From Phallus indusiatus (Eukaryota > Basidiomycota > Agaricomycetes > Phallales > Phallaceae), in contig JAQFWX010000009.1 of assembly GCA_027605045.1 (NCBI GenBank), positions 434,001 through 498,000 on the forward strand: DNA of 64,000 nt, written 5' to 3'. Under the pieces are notes generated by a model, which worked only from the letters and a program-made list of their open reading frames with translations, was not told where the DNA came from and searched no databases. Position 1 is the first letter of the stretch. The number at the start of each line of letters is the position of its first letter. Made by a program: the position numbers and the translations under genes. Of this stretch, positions 24,845 through 36,378 are shown piece after piece.

Positions 24845-25834
24845 TTAATGACTATCGATAAAACCGATTAACTCGTATTCCTCAAATATGAGTACAACCT
24901 CCTTACCATCGCTTGGTCTCAATTCATAATAACGGGCGGCTGGAATTTGATCGTCATTTACAAAGGTACCATTTGTAGATTCCAAATCAATTATGAAGGG
25001 CCTGTAATTCCGGAATCAGCCAAGACTTAGGAGGAACAGTACTTCCGAAACCGACTTCACGGTAGCTTTGACATTCCCAAATTCATCCTTTTCGGGAATA
25101 TGTCGATATTGGATGACAGCATGCTGTTTGGAGCAAGAGGGGTGCTCAATAGGGATATCGCAGACCTGTCGATAGTTAATAAGTTGGAGCACACGTATGT
25201 ATATATATATGAACCAAAAGACATGGTCCTTACTACTTGATCTCTTCCAATAAGATAGGCACTTTGTCGATAAATATGCAATGGCTCTAAACGTTGGGAG
25301 AGTTGGGTTAAAAAAAGGTGAGGGGTAATCTATGAATACTGTCTTCTTACCAAGCTGTTCTTTGCCTTTGAAAACATACAGCCGCCAGCTCTGCGTTGGC
25401 CGTCGCGCTTCAGGTGGCTCATTATATTTTAGAACAATCGAAGTACCATCTGTTTTCTTCACTGTATTTGTTTCGGCGGCAAGTAGCCCCGAGGGTTTGA
25501 AATTCGGTTTTCCTTTACTGTCTGCGGCTGCGGATGGCGAAGGGCTACGTGAAGGAGAGCGCGAATGACGGGGAGGCTGTGAGTCTTTTCGGCTCCGTGA
25601 ACGCTCACGATATCTATCATCGTCCCGCCTCGATTCCCTATAACGTTCACGAGAATATGGCCGCCGTTCAGAGTCGCGGTCTTTTCTGCGACGGTCCCCA
25701 GTAAAGCGATCATCTTCTCTCCGCCTTCTATCTGATTCTCTCTCATCTCTTCTGTAATATGAATCGCCTCTGTCTTCTCGATCCAAATCTCTCCGACGAC
25801 GCGGCGAACGGGAGCGGGAATGAGAACGAGGCAT
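24845..25834 (-). CDS. SNIP1/Pml1-like FHA-domain splicing factor
   Basis: Four exons (25351-25834, 25234-25286, 25056-25165, 24845-25001) join in phase to 267 residues. The N-terminal half is an Arg/Ser/Asp-rich region beginning MPRSHSRSRSPRRRRDLDRE, typical of splicing-associated proteins. The C-terminal half is a forkhead-associated domain: LHIYRQSAYLIGRDQV, DIPIEHPSCSKQHAVIQYR, FIIDLESTNGTFVNDDQIP and YELRPSDGKEVV. The combination matches SNIP1 and yeast Pml1, a subunit of the RES complex that retains unspliced mRNA in the nucleus. A 3' exon is required to complete the FHA domain; the unspliced open frame ends early at 25016. Confidence 0.92.
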
Positions 25835-25994
25835 TTCGAATTTGGTTTCTGAATCTGGACAACAAGGAACAGATATGACGCTTAATGGTTACGTAATCTT
25901 CGCCAAATCCACTCCAACTGCATATAAAATTTGCACAAAGAGCATCATATGATACCCCGAAGATTGCACCTTTCTGGATCTCCTTTGGACTGCT

Positions 25995-28388
25995 ATGACT
26001 GCCTTGAACCCTTCCGAACCCCTTGAATATTCAGCACGACGTCTTTCTGTGCTTGACGATATTCCGGAAAACGAGAATGACATTTACCGGGGCGAGCCAT
26101 CAAGTACAGTCCCAAATATTGTCATAGACAGAGTAGAATCTATCAACGAGTCACAACTTTCGTTGGCATCCTCCTCGTCGAGCTGGTCCGGTCTGGGATT
26201 GCGAAAGGGTGCTCTTGGAAATATCCTCGAATTGGCCATTAACCGTTGGGCAAGGGCATCTTCTGGTTCTTCTTCTCAGTCCAGCATATCTTCCGCCTCT
26301 TCTATTCGTAGTCGTCGTAGTCGTCGAAGGTCAAAACGGAGACCGAGCGTAGTGTCGGCAAGTGTAAATACCCGTTCCGAGAATGTTATCCGTGCTCGTA
26401 TTCAAGCTAGAGGCATCGGACGGGCAGTACCTAGAGAGTTTGTGCTCTTCCTACCCCCAGCTCTCGTTACCAGTGACGGAGATCAGCGAATATCCGCTAT
26501 TAACGGACAACGAGTTTTTCGTTCGATTTCCTTACCTCTGGTTCTAACTCGATTAGATGGTGCCATCAAACGCCTGGCCAAACTTCGGAAACCGGCCCGT
26601 TTAAGAAGTTTATCACCAGCAGCCACCCCCCATGATGACCATTCAACGAGGGCCCCGCATGAGCATACCAGTAGCAGAAAGGGGAAGGCTCGCGAAGGAA
26701 CGGAAATGATAAAAGTATTACCTCCGTCTCAGCCGTCCCAGCCTGCTTGGTAAGGTTACGTTACCTGTGAAAATTTGGTTGAATATATCCATTCTCTTGG
26801 CAGGTGGCTCGACGTCGCTAGTCCAACATGGAATGATATGCGGGAAATTGGGAAGGTAGGACTAGTACTTCTTATCACATGCGCATTTCAATGACATCTT
26901 TTTCTGTATTACGTAGTTGCTTCATCTGCATCCTCTCACTCTAGAAGATATCCTTCACCAGGAGACGCGAGAGAAAGTGGAAGCATTTCCTCGTCTGGGC
27001 TACTATTTCATAGTATTCCGAGCTTTAGAAAGTGATAAGACGAGGGCTAAAATGACCCAACTTCATCTGAATCTGGATTGCGCCGACGATGTTCCCCATT
27101 TTGAAGGGATTCTGAACGCTACGAATATCTATATAGTCGTGTTTCGTGATGGTATATGTATCGTAGGTTTTATTATACGCCTCCAAAACATATATGCTAA
27201 TATTTTCGTCCCAGTTTCATTTTGAAGATATATCCGATCATACTTCCCGTGTCCAAAATAGAATTATGCAACTAGAACAAACAGCTCGCATGTCCTCAGG
27301 CAAGTACTATCAATTAACTCAATAAATATACACCAACCATTTTTCATAGATTGGATTGCTCACGGTCTCCTTGATTCCGTTGTAGACCAATTCTTCCCTT
27401 TATTTAATCGAATCGAGCGAGAAGTGAAAGACCTTGACGACTTAATTACGCCTAGTCCTTCGTCGAATGCTACTCCCGATACGCAAGCACAGACTATTTC
27501 TGCATCGGCTTCGGAGGTCACGCCCCGAGATCATAACGAGAAATATTCTGATCAAAACGAAGTCAAAGTTTCAGTTAAGCAGAAGGAAGCTTCCACGTCG
27601 AGTTTGGATTCTATGGTGAAGGCCAAGAACGTTAGAACAACTCCTTTGGCGTTGATTCGACAAATGCATCCTACCTTCAAATTTAGCAGGAAGCGTTTGA
27701 TTGCGGCACTTAATTCAATTTTGAAGCACAAAAGACCCGTTTCTCCGCATAGGATACCGTTAATGAGAATGGCTGCAACTCGGAGACTGGTTACATCTTT
27801 GTCTCGTTTGCTAGGCTCCAAGTCGGAAGTACTTTCGCAACTCAAGAAACGTCTTGCGATGCATCCCCATGGTCAATCAAATACGGATGTTGGTATGTAT
27901 ATAGATGATATCCAAGGTACGCGGAGATTTTTTTTATTTGGCAGAGAAGACGGAAAGTGACGCTGGCTAGATCATATATTTACGCTTCATCAATCACTCG
28001 CTCATCACGAGCGTATCCTTAGTCACTCCCATCCAGCATATATCTCTGATCTTCGAGTCAAAGACACACAGATTCGTTATTCAGCTGATAAAGCCCTTAT
28101 AATACTGATGCTGGTTGGTATCATAGGAAGTGTGAGTGCCGCTTACTTCTGCCTCAATACAAAATTCAAGCTTTTACACAGGCCGGGCAAGTTCCTACTG
28201 GTGCTGTCACTCTCAATTTAGGCAGGCTTCCCGGTAACCGTCGGTTCAGCAATCCTGGTCAAAAACCTGCGCCATTTAACGGATTCCTTATTGTTGTGGG
28301 TTTGGTTATAATCATCGCTACAAGTATTACGTGGGCGACTCGATACTGGTGGGTGCAGGCTAAGAAGAAGTATGTTCACAAGTTGTAA
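25995..28388 (+). CDS. CorA/ALR1/MNR2-like divalent metal transporter with degenerate GMN motif
   Basis: Seven exons (25995-26749, 26804-26855, 26917-27162, 27215-27299, 27350-27916, 27971-28131, 28182-28388) join in phase to 690 residues. The long N-terminus is Ser/Arg-rich. The cytosolic CorA domain has WWLDVASPTWNDMREIGKL, HPLTLEDILHQETREKVE and FPRLGYYFIVFRAL, then long helices ending in LRVKDTQIRYSADK. Two membrane spans follow: ALIILMLVGIIGS and FLIVVGLVIIIATSITWATRY. Between them, where the family has Gly-Met-Asn, this protein reads about TLNLGRLPGN, so the signature is not intact. The intron after 27299 has a GC donor (gcaagt). Transport of Mg2+ is the family role; the missing GMN makes substrate and activity uncertain. 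Confidence 0.87.
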
Positions 28389-28472
28389 TGAATGCTTATA
28401 TTGTTTTTCTTCGGTTGTATGAAAGTTATTGGACATATTCAGTTGTCATATTTAGGTTGTGTAGAAATAGAA

Positions 28473-29834
28473 CTATATAGATTGGTTAAGACGCTGTCGA
28501 ACCCTGATTTCCGCTTGACCGAGCTCGCTAGCTTCTGTTTCTTTGTAGAGCTTTTCTAATGGGTTATCATCGCCCTTTATTTCAAGTTCTACTTCTATTT
28601 TGCTAAATTCGCTCGCAAATTTGCCGTTGAGGACCTATAACATGATAATTGAGAAACCCTATAGCAACTCTATTTGTGGACATACTTGATTGTGTAGTAT
28701 ATCCTTGAAATGTTTACGGACGGCAATACCGTCTAAAGAGAGTGCTCCTTTCAATTGTCCATATTGTGAGACCGTGGAGTGAAGTTTCAGCTGTCGGATA
28801 AACCCTTGATCGGCTGCGCGTTCAAAGATTTCAGCCGGTTCTTTGGACATCCACCTAAAAATAAGCCACCGTGTAACTTTACCGCAAAGAAATGGCATGA
28901 GGTATCACTGACATTTCATAACACAATGCTTCGTCAGAACATCCGGCTTCTTTGAGTACACTGAATGCCTCGCGGAAGAGAACAATGATGTTGGGCCATA
29001 GTGCTTGCTCAGCAAACAAGTCCATGGCAGTTTCCTCTCTTGCAGAGGACGCAATTGCTCCAGCTTTGGTTGCACCTATTCCAAGGGATATGGCGAGAGC
29101 AATGTCCAAAGCTTTACCGGACGCATCTTGTTCAGCCGAAACGAAGCAGGGAAAACCTTGTCCTTTCTGGTATAAGGAGCGTACTGAAGATCCTATCATC
29201 CTAAATATAAATATAAGTATCTATAATTTAAAATTTGTCATTGCAAAACAAAAACACATACCTAGGCGCTACCATCACGACATCGTTTGTTGGAGCAATA
29301 TTCAGGAACTTGTAGAAGACATTATAACCACTAGCAATAACAATAACAGCACTGCTCTTCAGCTTGGGGGCTATTTCATTGTTGAACAGGTTCGGCTGAA
29401 CCTGATCCGGAACAAGTAAGAACAAAACTAACAATCACTTCAGCATCAAAATTTTGTCATCTTTCTAACGAACTCACCGTCAGCAACTTGCGCTGCTTTG
29501 CCAAAATCATGCTCTACGATAAACCCTTTAGAGCGTGCATCACTAGCGTATTCATCGTCACGATTGGCAATCAAAATTTTGTCGTTTGACACCCCAGAAT
29601 CTCGAAGATTCTGTGCTTGAGCAGCCCCTTGATTCCCGAAACTATACTGGTCATTTAGAACTCGTTTAAACACAAACCCCACACAATAAATCCATACCCG
29701 ATAAACACACACAGTTTTCCTTCAAGATGCGATAGTGAAGCGTCGGCATCGTAATAGCTGTTTATGGTATCGGCTGTCAAACGGAGTGACGCGGTCGTAC
29801 GAACGACATCAAAGGCTTACATCTTTGCAGACAT
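28473..29834 (-). CDS. ketol-acid reductoisomerase-like protein (KARI family, divergent active site)
   Basis: Seven exons (29821-29834, 29698-29757, 29641 down to 29478, 29262-29427, 28913-29200, 28686-28854, 28473-28634) join in phase to 340 residues, the size of class I KARI. It starts MSAKIYYDADASLSHLEGK and continues with the NADP-binding loop GFGNQGAAQAQNLRDSG. The C-terminal helical domain keeps EETAMDLFAEQ, with Asp and Glu at the usual metal-ligand sites, and STVSQYG. However, the stretch corresponding to SHGFxIHF in true KARI reads ASGYNVFY, so both histidines are replaced. APKxPGH reads APRMIGS, and the second glutamate of the ExxxE pair is absent. No mitochondrial presequence is visible, unlike fungal Ilv5. 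It is probably an NADP(H)-dependent relative with another substrate. It is divergent from LRA1. Confidence 0.88.
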
Positions 29835-30270
29835 TATGGAAAGATTATGACCCGGGGTTCCTGTTCGTATTTGAATTTTCTTCACACATGTTTTTATCTT
29901 ACGGCTCGCCGGCCGGAATTCGCTCGAGAAGTTAGGAAATGACGGTGGCGACCACACATCGAACATCCTAGTCTCACGGCCCTACGCCGAGTCTTCTACT
30001 ATCTGCCCTTTTATCCTTTCTAACGACATAATCCCACGAGAATGTCCGTTTTACGAAGCGATGAATCTCCTCAAATTTCATCCACATGTGGTGCAATTTG
30101 AACCATCCGGACCGTCAATTCTTCCTGTGGTTGACGATGCAAACCTCAGGCTAGCGTAGGTCCATACAAGCCAGCTCCTATCCACAATGTTGTCTGGTTC
30201 ATCGGGCCGACAAAGCCGTTGGAATAGATAGGATATCGATTCAACAAGAATGAGATTGTCAGACTGAACC
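29835..30270. promoter_or_regulatory. divergent promoter interval, KARI-like / LRA1
   Basis: A 436 bp interval separates two start codons pointing apart. It should contain both promoters and may coordinate the KARI-like protein with L-rhamnose 1-dehydrogenase. I see no unambiguous TATA box or known operator; the assignment is by orientation. Confidence 0.5.
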
Positions 30271-31313
30271 ATGCTGTTGAAGGACAGAATCGTCGCGATA
30301 ACCGGTTCGTCAAGAGGCATCGGGCGCGCATGTGCTCTCGAATCCGTTAAACAAGGCGCAGTCGGAATAATATTGCATTATTATGGAGATCGAGAGACGA
30401 CAAACGAAATCCAAGATTTGCAACATGAGATCTCTCAACTTGGCTGCAGGAGCGTCATTATACCCGGTGACATCGCTCATCAAGAAACCGCGAAACAGGT
30501 GGGAAAGAGTATATCAACGTAACGTAAGTTTGACAGCATTCTTCAGGTTGTCCTGGAAGGCGTAAAAGCATTTGGACGAATAGGTATGTGGCGTATTAAC
30601 CGAGATTTTAATCTATCAATGTTATTTTATGAACTGTAGACGTGCTCGTAAGCAACGCCGGTATATGCCCCTTCTGGGACTTCCTTTCTATGCCGAAAGA
30701 GATATGGGAACGTACCAGACAAGTTAATCTCGATGGTTCATTCTATATCGTGCAAGGTCTGTTATCCATGTGGCAGATCTCGCTTTTTCCTTCTAATGTA
30801 GGGTTCTCACAGAGGTAGCCATCCAAATGAAAGAACAAAATCCACAAGGTGGTTCCATTGTAGCGATTTCCTCTATTTCTGCCCTTGTTGGTGGTGAATT
30901 TCAATGGTACGCCCTTTGATTCTTCAGTACCATCTAGATCTTATTGAACGTTTCCAAACCAGTCACTATACCCCAACCAAAGCAGGTATCTTATCTCTTA
31001 TGCAGTCATGCGCCGTCGCGTTAGGAAAATACAACATCCGATGCAATGCCATCTTGCCTGGCACCATTCTAACGGATATCAATAAGGAAGACCTTTCGAA
31101 TCTTGAAAAACGGAAGTATATGGAGCAACGGACCGCGTTGGGCCGACTGGGAGGTAACCATCGAATGTTGTCATATCGCTAATGAACCTCATAACTATCT
31201 TAGAACCGGATGATATTGCGGGACCGGTAGTGTTTTTGGCTAGTGACCTTGCAAAGTATATCACTGGAGCCAGTCTTCTAGTTGATGGAGGGCTATTCGT
31301 GAATCTCCAATAA
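30271..31313 (+). CDS. LRA1: L-rhamnose 1-dehydrogenase (short-chain dehydrogenase)
   Basis: NAD(P)-dependent oxidation of L-rhamnose to L-rhamnonolactone, the first step of the non-phosphorylated fungal L-rhamnose pathway. Six exons (30271-30498, 30547-30583, 30640-30756, 30813-30906, 30963-31153, 31204-31313) join in phase to 258 residues. SDR motifs are [15 protein letters not shown] (cofactor loop), VSNAGICPF, the catalytic Ser in [14 protein letters not shown] and the YxxxK site in [15 protein letters not shown]. The stretches [28 protein letters not shown] and the end [13 protein letters not shown] closely match what I know of yeast Lra1/Rha1, which is more specific than general SDR similarity. 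No other pathway gene (LRA2-LRA4) is visible in this window. Confidence 0.88.
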
Positions 31314-31507
31314 ACTAACACTTCTCCATGATGACATCAATCTCCTGGTCAAGACCATAAATGAGCATACCCTTGCATTCAATGCCACTTAAACTTCAAA
31401 CAAGTATGAAGACATGAGCCTGTTTGCTTCAAAAAAAAGGGTTCAAGATAGGTGGTAGATGAAATAAAAAATATAGATAATTGAAATATATAACTTTGAT
31501 ATAACTG

Positions 31508-34276
31508 TTAAAAGCTGGTCCCCCCTCCGTTCAATGACCTGGGGTCCGAAGCCGCAGTGAAAACGCCATTAGAACCTCGTGTAATAACTGCAGGAAGGTT
31601 ATCATTAGAAGATACAATCAAATATTTTCAATTATGCATAGAGGGAGATTACTTACTATGACCTTCTGCTAAATTGAGCGAAGAGACGAATGATACATTA
31701 TCTAGATTAATCAAAGCTCAGGATCGGAGGACAGGATAGAAAACATGTAAACGAACAGTTTATGCTGGCTAAGAAGTCGACAGTCCCATTGGAAAAACCT
31801 GGGAGAGAGAGCTCAGGCTCAGGAGTCTTAAGGACATGATAAAATATGAGTTCATCAATGCCTAGGCGACAAAAAAACGGTGCCACGTACCTCAAAAGTA
31901 GTGGAGGTACCCAACTGGTCATGCCATCTTCCATGATGCAACGCTTTGGAGGGAGATAAGCCCTGATCTAAAACATAATGTATGTTTTGCAATGTAACGG
32001 TAATGATTCGTGAACCGCCGGCGGAACCAGTTGCCATCGTAAATGCACCCGTGTTTTTATCTTCTACTATCGACGAAGCAATTGATGACTGGGGACGTTT
32101 ACCTCCCCGGATGAGATTTGTGGCTGACGCTGCAAACCCAAAGGAGTTGACTTCACCAGGAGCTATATATCATACAATTATAAATGTTCGAGAAAGAAAG
32201 ATAAAGAGAAGCCAGCTGACAGGAAAAATCGTCCATCTCGTCTACGAAGGATAAATGCCGATAAGCTTTGTCACGTCCTCAACAAACAGAGGCAGATTCA
32301 ATTACCATTAAGTATAATCCCGTCGGTTGTCATGACTTGGCTTCCCCATATCAAGTTCACAGCTATGTAATAAAAATGGACTTGGGTAAACAACGAAAGG
32401 ATATCTGGCTCAGAAAGAGAGGACGCTCACTGGTAGTCAGGGATATCGCCATACCGTCTTTGTCAACTGCTGCCATATGCGATGTACCATGATCAATCTC
32501 GGGTAACCCAAGGGTCGGATCGTACTACGAACATTATCAACTGTACAAGGTATAAACTCTGAGCACATACAAACGAGGGTTCGAAATTGTGCGTATCGTT
32601 GATCTTAGCGCGAAGCTCAGCGGCTACTTGCTCTGTGAGGAATTCACTATTCATAGCAGTAATTAAGCAAAAGTGTTCCGTTCCCCAAAAGAAGAGTTTA
32701 CTTACGCCTCTAGAGTAGTCACGTTTGAAGTAAACGCAGGATCTCCTAACTGTGTTCTGCAGAAGATGAGAAGGTCTACTAAACAAAATACAATATAAAA
32801 GTACCCACCTTCCCCCATAACCGAACTTGTTAGCTTGTATCAGTCGGTGTGTGGTTACGTTGATAAGGGGATCGTTGTCTTGGGCATTTCCAGGGAAACC
32901 TTCAAATATTTTAAGAGCCATAAGGACAACTACTCCAGATGATGGCGAGACAGTGGAAAATATACGACTGTCACGGTAAGCTGAAAAGAAAAGAAAGCTG
33001 CAGTTGAATAGAAGGGCTAGCACTTGTTGAATTCAACGTACTGATGTTTGCTGGTGTACGGAGTAGAGCTGTGTAATTTGCCAGGTCATGGGTGGTCATT
33101 ATTCCATTTCTCTGCTGAATGGCTATATATATATATAAGTATGAGTATCTTTGGTATGTTTTCGCAGGAAACGACTTTCCGAGACGAACGAACCTTTGAC
33201 TGTATTTTCGGCAATTTCGCCTTTGTAGAAAACGTCTGCTCCACCTTTTGCGATTCTATCAACGGAACATATTGAATGAATATATCAAAGTACATGAAAA
33301 CATTATGGACTGCTCACTTTTCCAAAGTATCAGCATATCGCTTCGTGCCGAGATTTCAAATCAGCTCATGCCAGCAACACAAAATTCAAGGTGGTCGTAA
33401 TCCTACCGTGCGGAAACATCTATCACCCTGTTTCAAAATTGTACCGTTAGGAGCGTAAACTTCAGCCCAAAGTGGATCCGACAGCAAAAAGGGAGACGCT
33501 TGAACTTTTAAAGAAAAAAAAAGGTGAAAATCGCCATGAGAAAGAATATCAATAGATCACAGACCATTTAATTCGGACTCCAATGACTCATTAACAATGA
33601 AACCTTCTCTTGCAAGTTTGATTGCGGGCTCGAACAACTGCGCCCAAGGGAGTTTGCCGTGTCGCTGGTGTAGCAACTGCCATCCACGCAACTCGCCTGG
33701 TACGCCAACAGCTAATCCTCCTATAGTCGATGCTGTGGGATCAGGATTGTCGACATACATAGTTTCGTTCCCAGCCGCAGGCATTGTTTCTCGGAAGTCA
33801 ATCTACATAGAGAGTGTAACGGCTCGGTTCCAGTTTAATAACGATACCGACTAAGACCGCATACCATTTCATACGCATGACCCTTGTTATGAGGAAAACG
33901 AACGCTGTTAGATTGGGTGAGGGGAAATTAAGCTTTCAAAAATCGAACACAAACAGCATGAATCCACCACCGCCAATTCCAGAATGGTAGGCTGCGATAA
34001 CACCCGTACACAGCGCAGTAGCGATCATCTTGTTAAAAGGAACATTCAGTCATTAAGATAGCTAAGGTGTCTTTACATAGTACTACATACCGCATCTGCT
34101 GCATTCCCATTCTGCTTTTCCATGATAGTTGCGCCAACGGTCGTGCACTCGGCTATTTCACCAACAACTGCACCATTTCTGCCTTGACTGACGGGAGCAG
34201 GCTGAGGTACGGTGGTCGAGACAACTGTCTGTGCAAGAGCAATGAAACCGAGAAGATTTCGGAAAGAAGACGTCAT
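31508..34276 (-). CDS. secreted gamma-glutamyltranspeptidase (glutathione hydrolase type)
   Basis: Many-exon gene beginning MTSSFRNLLGFIALAQTVVS, a signal peptide. The large subunit has GRNGAVVGEIAECTTVGATI, GNAADA, then exon 2 with YHSGIGGGGFML, IDFRETMPAAG and GGLAVGVPGELRGWQLLH, as in canonical GGT. The catalytic threonine is in DHGTSHMAAVDKDGMAISL, followed by LNDEMDDFS-type sequence, ATGSAGGSRIITVTLQN and the end VFTAASDPRSLNGGGTSF. The stop at 31508 lies in the last small exon. First exons: 34091-34276, then acceptors placing ATG ATC at about 34027. Function: cleavage of gamma-glutamyl amide bonds outside the plasma membrane or in the vacuole. It is a different subfamily from the gene at 10628. 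Not every internal boundary was checked, but no disabling change was found. Confidence 0.88.
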
Positions 34277-34962
34277 TATGAAAAAAAAAACAGACGAGGC
34301 AAAGATGGGGCGGTTTGAGAATGAGGTCGTAGGCTCGGGGTATATCCTGGTGCAGCAGGGTACATATTTATATCATGTGTCGCCACTGGCAATTGTGTCA
34401 TTCATTCATTTATTTCATAGTCAGTCTGCTTCGAATTCTGATATTTCGCCACATGACTGCCAATAATAGTCAATAATCTAATGACTGATTAGCGTTCACT
34501 GGCACGTACGTACTACGCCAGACTACGCCCGATCAAAGGAACGATTTAATGCCCCACTTCACCGCCACTCACTCGGGGTAATGCAGGCCTGGGGATGTCA
34601 GGGATGTGTGCACTGGACATGTCTTTTGGAGGAAAGACTTGTCCAAAGTCTACTGAAAGTCAGGCTCAGCTAATGATTCACTGCTGAGCGCTTTAAGCTG
34701 TCACTTATTTGATTGACATCTACGAGTGCTAGTAGAACAAGCCATTTTGAGCGATACAATCTGTTAAGATAGTTTCAAAAAGAATGATGAGCTCAGGATT
34801 CGGATGTGCCGGGCTAAGGCGTTTCGGTTTCGGCACACCACTTGAGTCAGTCTCAATAACAAATATCCTCTGCCTGCCACATCAATACGTATATTAGCTC
34901 AACAAAGCCACTGTACTAAAAAGAATTATTGACATGTGTCTGGTGTGGACTATCTCGAGATT
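34277..34962. other. intergenic region
   Basis: About 690 bp between the start of the secreted GGT gene and the 3' end of the NASP relic. The first 150 bp hold the GGT promoter. Nothing else is recognisable beyond short open frames. Confidence 0.45.
34365..34372 (-). promoter_or_regulatory. TATA box of the secreted GGT gene
   Basis: On the minus strand the sequence reads TATAAATA about 90 bases upstream of the ATG at 34276. Position and sequence fit a core promoter element; no experimental support. Confidence 0.5.
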
Positions 34963-36378
34963 CTAGTTTCTTTTTCTCGACTTGGGCTCTTCCATCGTCT
35001 CTGGGGCTTTCCGTTTCCTTCTGCTTTCAGTCGTCAAATCATTGATCTTTTGTGGAGCAGCATCCGGCCTTTTTGCGCCATTGAGTTCACAATCCAGCCC
35101 TCTCGCCGCTGATACTGAGCAGATCCTTCCAGTGCATCCGGTGATGATTTCAGCTTCGCAATCTAAATACGCCGAGTTCAGCTGTAAGTCGCGCAAAAAC
35201 CGACGTAGAACGAGCATTCATTTTCGGTGAAAGTTCCAGTAATTCTTTCACATCTTTAATCTCGGCCTCCAACTGACTTGTGATCAAAGTTTGAGGGTTC
35301 CGAGTTTGACGAGGTCCGACCTTTCCCTTCAAGTCAACTTTGACACCTAATTCGAGTGCCTTAGTCTTCATATTCTTTGCTTCGGCTGGTGTCGATAACT
35401 CGTTTCATTCAATCTTGCTTGAACGCTCGCTTGAGCTTTTCGGGGATATTCAATAGAGGGGGCAAGTCGGCGTGACGTCAAATCATAAACAATAAACAAC
35501 ACATAGCTTGTAATGCATTTACGCAATCTGTAGAGAGAAATCAAGAAGAAGGTCCGTTTTCAATGCTGCAGCGCTGGTGTAGTCCGTATCAACCTACTCT
35601 AGCTTTTCTGTGCAGATTAACTTCGTTTCCAGAACAAATGAAGAGAACAGCCCTGTTTCTAGAGACATATCTCCCAAAGCCATATAGGTGTCAGCCGACT
35701 TCATTTTAACGTCGCCCCAACTTCTTTCTGATCTTCATAAAGAGAGCGCATCATTTCAATCACATCCCATGCAACGTTAGAGTCGTCTTCAGGTTCACCT
35801 TCTGCCTCGCCTTCGTATCCGCCTTTTTGCTCCTCTTCAGCGTCGTGTCGCTCCTTCAAGGCTCCAGCGAATAGATTGATGGTCTTCTCGCCTCCCATTT
35901 CATCAGTATCCGGCTCCTCAGGAACAGCATCTTCACCGAAATGTATACGCCCAGTGTTAGACACTAAATCAGATATAATAAAAACAAACTTCAGCGCCGC
36001 AACATAACAAAAATGCACGTTACCTTTGTTCTCTTCCCCTTCCTCGACCTCGGTCCCTTCTTTTTTTTTCACAAGAACAGAATTTTGAGCAATTGCATTC
36101 TCCAATAATGCTTTCCCATAATCAAATATATGTAGATCCGCACATTCAGAATATGCGCCATCGTATTGTTTCATCCTAGTGAATGAATACTAAACAGTAT
36201 TTGTCGCACTAAGAAACACTGAAAGCATCGGTCGTTCAAAGTCACTCGCTCTCGTCTGTTTCGCATGACAACGGTTTTGGACGGTTGTTAATAATATTCT
36301 TTGTAACCCAGCTTTTACTTTGAGATAAAACCGTGCTGAATCGTATGCAGGGGTTTTGGTGGTCCCGTCTACGCACAT
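34963..36378 (-). pseudogene. decayed NASP/SHNi-TPR histone chaperone (Hif1/Sim3 family)
   Basis: Recognisable from its 5' half: YGKALLENAIAQNSVL, an acidic insert with a good intron at about 36022, GRIHFGEDA and an acidic linker down to VAWDVIEMMRSLYEDQKEV. After 35701 the frame is lost: a shift is needed to read SADTYMALGDMSLET, the SHNi-TPR signature. Then DYTSAAALKTDLLL continues into QIA-stop-MHYKL, where the family has QIAEAHYKL; more stops follow in the VTPT region, and a further shift is needed for KAQASVQARLNE. Later pieces KTKALELGVKVD, AEIKDVKELLELSP and ARGLDCELNGAKR, with a basic Lys/Arg tail to 34963, complete the family order. At least three in-frame stops plus frameshifts cannot be removed by plausible introns. 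The first TPR near 36200-36378 is also unclear. A family member by content; non-functional as read. Confidence 0.78.

Noticed and set aside
28952..29419. 155-codon plus-strand open frame
   Set aside because: Antisense to the KARI-like exons, which carry clear family motifs.
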